A DNA stretch of 7,367 nt, from NCBI GenBank assembly GCA_902767195.1, contig CACXGS010000427.1:1-7367 (forward strand). The letters run 5' to 3'. Below, piece by piece: positions 1 through 4,800 of the stretch (the first letter of the stretch is position 1; each line of letters opens with the position of its first letter). Source of the DNA: an uncultured Lachnospiraceae bacterium. Its GTDB lineage: Bacteria; Bacillota_A; Clostridia; Lachnospirales; Lachnospiraceae. Both the position numbers and the translations under genes were made by a program. The notes beneath the pieces were generated by a model, which worked only from the letters and a program-made list of their open reading frames with translations, made no database searches and was not told the origin of the DNA.

Positions 1-586
1 CGGTCTGTGTTCTTTCATTGCATTTTATCTGGCCATGCGTGCACACAGGAGGGAATGGCTCCTCCTGGGCCTTTTTTCTGTCACCTTTTTTCTGGGGGAC
101 CTGTACTGGACACTGTATTACATTTTCTATGCCGAGACACCTTTTTACGCTTTTATCTCCAACCTGAGCTGGGATACATCCTACCTGTTTCTCGCTATTC
201 TCTTACAGTTTGTAAAAGGGAAAAGACGAGAAGGAAAGGTTCCGGCAGGATTGTTTATTATTCCCGTGTTTACGGTCAGTATGTGCATTTACTACATGAC
301 CTTCGGCAGTTATTTCAGCAATATTGCAGTTGCCATACTTATGACCTTCATCATGTGGAGTGCCGCGGAAGGCCTGACCGGAGTAAAAGGAGAAGAAGCG
401 GGAGCAGAAAAACGCTGGCTCTACATGATCTCCCTTGTATTCTGCATTGTGGAGTATGCTATGTGGACGGCCTCCTGTATCTGGGAAGGAGATACCATAC
501 TCTACCCTTATTACTGGTTTGATTTTTTGCTGTCAGTATGCTTCATTCTGTTTATACCGGCAGTCAGAAAGCTGGTGGATGAATGA
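1..586 (+). CDS. Polytopic membrane protein, 5'-truncated, function unknown
   Basis: The frame is open from base 2 to the stop at 584-586, so 194 residues are visible and the true start is upstream. ATG at 35 opens a 183-residue version, but no Shine-Dalgarno sequence precedes it and the codons before it encode a hydrophobic stretch (LCSFIAFYLAM) that looks like the end of a membrane helix; I therefore treat the gene as partial. About seven hydrophobic segments can be seen, the first truncated, separated by short basic or acidic loops (RAHRREW, KGKRREGK, KGEEAGAEKR). Aromatic residues are abundant in and near the helices (GDLYWTLYYIFY, YPYYWFDF). No catalytic or transporter motif is recognised. 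The stop overlaps the start of the PrsW-like gene by four bases (ATGA), implying one transcript and translational coupling, so the two may act in the same membrane process. This last point is inference. Confidence 0.8.
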   Translation, partial: GLCSFIAFYLAMRAHRREWLLLGLFSVTFFLGDLYWTLYYIFYAETPFYAFISNLSWDTSYLFLAILLQFVKGKRREGKVPAGLFIIPVFTVSMCIYYMTFGSYFSNIAVAILMTFIMWSAAEGLTGVKGEEAGAEKRWLYMISLVFCIVEYAMWTASCIWEGDTILYPYYWFDFLLSVCFILFIPAVRKLVDE

Positions 587-1218
587 ATTATATTGAGAAT
601 ATCTACATCTGTCTTGTTGCTCCGATTCTGATTGCAGCATTCTGTGTCCGCAGACAGGGAAGAACCATGCTTCTTTTTGTTGTGGGAGGAATGACTGCCT
701 GTCTGCTTTCTTCTTATATCAGTACATTTCTGGCTGCCATAAGCGGTGCGGATATGCTGATGGCTTCCCTGACAATCTCTCCGATTGTGGAAGAAATCAT
801 TAAAATGATACCTGTTTTGTTTTTCATTCTGGTATATGATCCCCATAAGGGAGATCTGTCTGCGAGTGTGATGATGACGGCTGTAGGCTTTGCCACTTTT
901 GAAAATGTCTGTTATCTGGCACAAAACGGGGCGGAACATTTGTCCCATCTGGCAATTCGGGGATTCGGGACCGGCGCCATGCATGTTGTGTGTGGTGCGA
1001 TCATCGGAATCGGTATCATCTCTTTCTGGGATCAGGTGTGGCTGAAGATCGGCGGGACTATGGGACTGCTTTCTGTCACCACCACCTATCATGGCATTTA
1101 TAATCTGCTGGTCGCACAGAAGGGCACCGCTGCCCTTGTGGGATATTTCATCCCGATTTTCACTACTCTTGTTGTGGTGATTCCGGTCAGAAACCATCTG
1201 AGCGGAAGACCTGTTTAA
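583..1218 (+). CDS. PrsW-family intramembrane protease homologue
   Basis: This 211-residue protein has about seven hydrophobic segments and the motif set of the PrsW family, which is related to the Abi/CPBP membrane proteases: E70-E71-x-x-K74 (PIVEEIIKM), E107 in GFATFEN, H134 (GAMHVVCG) and H170...N174 (TYHGIYN). All expected polar residues are present inside or beside membrane helices, so it is probably active. In Bacillus subtilis PrsW makes the site-1 cut in the anti-sigma factor RsiW; the substrate here is unknown and no anti-sigma or sigma gene is visible. The length fits compact PrsW members. The ATG overlaps the upstream stop (ATGA); only a weak GGTGG lies just before it (574-578), so translation is probably coupled to the preceding membrane gene. 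The terminator follows after about 34 bases. The family call is firm; the regulatory role is inference. Confidence 0.88.
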   Translation: MNYIENIYICLVAPILIAAFCVRRQGRTMLLFVVGGMTACLLSSYISTFLAAISGADMLMASLTISPIVEEIIKMIPVLFFILVYDPHKGDLSASVMMTAVGFATFENVCYLAQNGAEHLSHLAIRGFGTGAMHVVCGAIIGIGIISFWDQVWLKIGGTMGLLSVTTTYHGIYNLLVAQKGTAALVGYFIPIFTTLVVVIPVRNHLSGRPV

Positions 1219-1252
1219 ATGATTACAAAAAAATATTGTTTTTTTTCATTTT

Positions 1253-1276
1253 GCCCGGGGAACCGGGCTTTTTTTT
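1253..1276 (+). terminator. Rho-independent terminator after the PrsW-like gene
   Basis: A perfect six-base GC stem, GCCCGG paired with CCGGGC, closes a GGAA loop (a GNRA-type tetraloop) and is followed directly by eight T. It begins 34 bases after the stop at 1218 and separates the left membrane-protein unit from the unit that starts with the small membrane protein. The geometry is textbook and the loop class adds stability. Confidence 0.93.
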
Positions 1277-1283
1277 GTGTCTA

Positions 1284-1315
1284 TATAAGTAGAAGAGGAA
1301 TTTTTTAATCATAAT
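1284..1315 (+). promoter_or_regulatory. Candidate promoter region for the right-hand unit
   Basis: A promoter is expected between the terminator and the gene at 1341. Two sigma-A-like -10 candidates are visible: TATAAG at 1284-1289 and CATAAT at 1310-1315. Neither has a convincing -35 box at 16-18 bases. The second would start transcription very close to the ribosome binding site at 1322-1330, so the first is slightly preferred; an alternative sigma factor is also possible. The T-rich run TTTTTT at 1301-1306 is unexplained. Confidence 0.25.
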
Positions 1316-1321
1316 CTGATG

Positions 1322-1330
1322 AAAGGGGGG
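1322..1330 (+). promoter_or_regulatory. Ribosome binding site supporting a GTG start
   Basis: AAAGGGGGG lies ten bases before GTG at 1341. It is purine-rich and G-rich rather than a perfect AGGAGG, but it is the only such run nearby, and no in-frame ATG lies within the first 45 codons of this small gene, so it decides the GTG start. Confidence 0.65.
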
Positions 1331-1340
1331 AACAAATTAG

Positions 1341-1691
1341 GTGAGGACAACAGAAGAAAGAATAGACCTGCTCCATAAAAGGGCCAATCTTTTGGAGAAG
1401 AAGAGGGACAGAAAGGTTCTTTCTGCATTGGGGGGACTATCTTTCGTACTGTGTGTCTGTCTTATTGCAGTATTGGCAGAATTGAACGGAATGGGTCATC
1501 AGGCAATAAGCGGACGTTTTGCGGGAGCGTCTCTCCTTGGTGATCAGATTGGAGGCTATGTATTGGTAGCGGTTCTCTCTTTTACCGCTGCTATGATCAT
1601 CACGGTGATATGTATGCGAAGGCGCGAGAGCACAAAAGGAACAAAGGAACAGGAAGACAAGTCAGATACTGATGGAAGAGGAGAATCATAA
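1341..1691 (+). CDS. Small two-helix membrane protein, function unknown
   Basis: The 116-residue product starts at GTG behind a G-rich ribosome binding site. Residues 1-25 are highly charged and could form an amphipathic or coiled helix (TEERIDLLHKRANLLEKKR). Residues about 26-46 and 72-92 are membrane helices joined by a Gly-rich loop of roughly 25 residues, and residues 93-116 form a hydrophilic tail that begins with three arginines and continues with many Lys, Glu and Asp. Positive charge next to both helices favours both termini in the cytoplasm and the loop outside. I do not recognise a named family, though small proteins with this RI-x-LLH-x-RA-like opening occur in Lachnospiraceae genomes as far as I recall. 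It lies 19 bases before the giant secreted protein gene with no terminator between, so the two are probably cotranscribed. A role in export, assembly or regulation of that protein is possible but unsupported by any motif. Confidence 0.82.
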   Translation: MRTTEERIDLLHKRANLLEKKRDRKVLSALGGLSFVLCVCLIAVLAELNGMGHQAISGRFAGASLLGDQIGGYVLVAVLSFTAAMIITVICMRRRESTKGTKEQEDKSDTDGRGES

Positions 1692-1696
1692 CAAAG

Positions 1697-1704
1697 AAAG
1701 GAGG
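1697..1704 (+). promoter_or_regulatory. Strong ribosome binding site of the giant secreted protein
   Basis: AAAGGAGG is a near-perfect anti-Shine-Dalgarno match six bases before ATG at 1711. It fixes the start and suggests efficient independent initiation even though the gene follows the small membrane gene closely. Confidence 0.9.
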
Positions 1705-1710
1705 CATCTC

Positions 1711-1827
1711 ATGAAGAGTGGGAAAAGCAAAGGAAAGGATTTCCTGAAACGCACTTTGGTATTGCTGATCTGCCTTGTGATGATCGGCACCCAAAGTAAT
1801 ATACGGGCCATACACGATGTCTATGCC
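1711..1827 (+). other. Signal peptide of the giant protein (residues 1-39)
   Basis: Seven Lys/Arg among the first 14 residues are followed by a hydrophobic core (LVLLICLVMIG, 16-26) and a rather long c-region ending VYA-A at residues 37-40, an A-x-A-like signal peptidase I site with cleavage predicted after A39. The mature N-terminus is acidic (AEPDTGSEE). A Sec route is inferred; there is no twin-arginine motif and no proper lipobox. Confidence 0.88.
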
Positions 1828-4800
1828 GCAGAGCCGGATACCGGTTCCGAAGAGGCTGCTCCCGGAAGCGGATCGAAGGACGCCTGGGGCTTCCCCAACA
1901 ACATCCCCAAGAGCTTCAATGCCAATGATCGGAAGAATCCTTACGGGGAAGGGAAACAGCCCCTTGGAATAAAAAATCAGTCATACATCTCATGGCAGGA
2001 GGGCGGAGACTATGATGCCGAGGTGTACAACTTTGAAAAGGCCGGTGATTATATAGGCAACAAAGCGCCTAAAAAAGATTACCGTATTAAGGATTTCGGC
2101 GGCAGCAGAACAGGAAAATATCTTGATTGCGTTGCTTACGATGCAGATAAAACAGGAAAGAAGAATTATGTTGCCGAAGTAGAACTCCAGTACTCCGATA
2201 AAAACGCCTACCTTAATGTATTTCGTCGCAACTGTGAGACCAACGATAAGTATTCCCAAAGATGGTGGCTTGGTGACGGGGGTGACGTCGATCATTTCGA
2301 TAATATTGAGCAGTGGGCCTACAAGGGATTTTTCAATCTCACTGCCGGAGATTTCAACGGAGACGGGAAAGATGAGCTTGCTGTATATTTCCCGAGAAGA
2401 TATAAGAAAAGCTGGGGGGAAAGGGACGGCGGACCTCTCATCTTAATCCTTAACGGAAAAAACCTTGAGGAAATCGAAAGGATCTCTCTGATTGATATTG
2501 TAGGAGAAGTCCCATACAAACTCACATCCAAGTATACCGTAGATAAGAGGACAGCAAACTGCATGATCCAGTGTGCCATGGATTCTGCAGATATCAACCG
2601 GGACGGATATGACGACCTTGTGGTCACAGCCGGATTCAATGACATTCCGGAAGATGGCGATAGTAAGGATTTTGAATACCGTTATTCCAAACTCAGGTAC
2701 TACCGCGGCCACAAGCGTGAGAATGGCTCTGTGCTCACCGGGACCAGTCCGATTGCTCTGACGACTCCCGGAATGGATGATCCGGAAAAAAAGCAGGGCA
2801 CGAAGGTCTTTGATATGAGGGCCTGTAATGTCAGCTGCGGAGATCTCGATTATGACGGCTTTCCGGAAGTTGTTGTTGCCGGACACTATTGTTTCCGAAA
2901 TAAAAAGGCTAATCCCGGCGACCAGGACAGAGTCAGACCGAGCCATTATCTGGTGGCGACCCTGGGCTGCGACCGGAATATTGAGACCGGCGAACCGAAA
3001 GGCGGGCTCACAAGTCCCTCCTTCCAATTCCTGGAATTTAATAAATTTTTAAAAGACGGAGTAGGATATTATAATGACAAACAGGATCAGCAGGGGCCGC
3101 CTGCTCTTTGCTGTGTCGCGATGAATGGCCGGAATGCAGGCAAGAGCATCTTCCTGGGAGGAGACTTTTATGATTACTCAAAAGGTTCGTTCTCTCCGGT
3201 AAAAACCACCAGCGTCTGCAGTGAATCCGATGAAGCCATCGGCTCGGTCACATTGGAGAGAACCTGGGTCCATGATGCCGTAGCCGGCAATTTCGACTCC
3301 AACCCTCTCGGTGTGGAGCAGGTACTGTATACGACCGGATATCAGCGAACCGGCGATCCGGAAGTTTCGACCTACACCTACCGCACCAATTATGCAGGCT
3401 ATACATCAGAGAATGTGGATGGTATCGAGCGAGTCGCATTTGATGATAAAAATGCAACTTACGTTTTTAACGAATCCGGAACAGAAAACGGCAAGTCCCG
3501 GGACGGAAGAACCTATGTTGATTTTACGAAACGTGGTAACGGACCCTGCGTCTGTATCGCAGCGGTAGATGCCGACAATGATACGGACATCCTGGAGTAC
3601 ACCGGAAAAGAGTACACATTTGCCAATCCACAGGTTCTGGCATTGCTTCAGGCGGCACCATATTTCGGAGACCTGGATGAGGCAGGCTACGGTTATGGTG
3701 ACAACTGTGGATCTTCCGTTGGAAAGTCCTTTGAGGACGGATATTCCACATCGACCACGAGCTCTGTCCATGCAGGTGTTGCCATTGGTCTCGAGGTCAC
3801 AGCGGGAGCAGTGGGATGTTTTAAGTTTACCGCGGATCTGTCCTTCACCCACGAGTGGGGATGGGAGCATGAAGACCAGACATCCACAACCTGGTCCTGG
3901 GAGTTTGAGAATACAGGTAAGAGTAATAAAGTGGTGCTGATCCGGACTCCTGTTATCCAGTACTACTATGATGTTACCTCACCGGATGGAAAGGGAGGTA
4001 CGAAAAAAGGTCACATGACTATTGGCATCCAGCAGAAGCCTGCCATGAATATGATGACCGTAGAACGCTATAATGAGCTGGTCAAAGCCGATAAGAATAA
4101 GACGGAGGATGATCTGATCACACCGGATATTGAAGGATGTGTTGTCGGTCAGCCCAGTTCCTATCCGACATCCAATCTCAACCGCGATAATTTCGTTGCC
4201 AGTGATGATCCTCCCATTTCTGTAAATAACTGGGATATCCCGGATGGCAGCGGAGCCTCGAGGATGTCCTTCGAAGAGGGCATAGGAGAATCGGATGCTC
4301 AAACCTATAATAATGAAGTGGATCTCACTCTTGGCTTCGGCGGAGGAGTAAAGGGTGGTACAAATGAATTTACAATTGCAGGAGGTCCCAGTGTCGGTGG
4401 TTCCTGGGGAGGCGGCACGACCACATCCCACATGGAGACTGTGACCAAGAGCGGTACGGTGGCTTACCCGCCGAAATATCAGGGTTATGATTACGGTTTC
4501 GACTGGCAGCTCTGTACATGGTCGCAAACCATCGGCTCTAAAGATAAGAAAACGACATTCCCGGTGGTTGGTTTTAAAGTCACGGATGTTGTGGAACCAC
4601 TCAGTATCCCGACGAATGTGACGGTGACGGAAGTGAAAACCGATTCCATAACCATTGCATGGAATCAGGGATACATGAAACCCGATGGCTATGAGATTTA
4701 TCAGTATATCGAAGATCCCGTTACCGGCACCGATTATTCCTATATCGCTACGGTGAATGGAGATACAACCACCTTCAAATATGACGGACTGCAGCCGGAA

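Noticed and set aside
35..37. ATG at 35 as the true start of the first gene
   Set aside because: No Shine-Dalgarno sequence precedes it and the frame runs open to the window edge through a membrane-helix-like stretch.
7..522. Plus-strand open frame of 171 codons in another frame
   Set aside because: It overlaps the membrane-protein frame; its product is Cys/His/Arg-rich without coherent membrane helices.
511..1197. Minus-strand open frame of 228 codons opposite the PrsW-like gene
   Set aside because: The plus strand carries a PrsW homologue with all family motifs; the reverse product is His/Ser/Asn-rich with no family features and is a shadow.
1227..1246. A-run followed by T-run (AAAAAAA...TTTTTTTT) upstream of the terminator
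   Set aside because: It could pair weakly, but an A-T hairpin of this kind is common in clostridial spacers and the GC-rich terminator right after it explains termination.
1762..1773. Possible lipobox (LLIC, residues 18-21) in the giant protein
   Set aside because: The residue before Cys is Ile rather than Gly, Ala or Ser and it lies in the middle of the hydrophobic core; an A-x-A-like site is present further on.
2443..4527. Several minus-strand open frames of 100-194 codons (2443-3027, 3406-3870, 3979-4527)
   Set aside because: They lie opposite clearly coding FG-GAP and beta-module sequence, lack convincing ribosome binding sites and show no recognisable domains.
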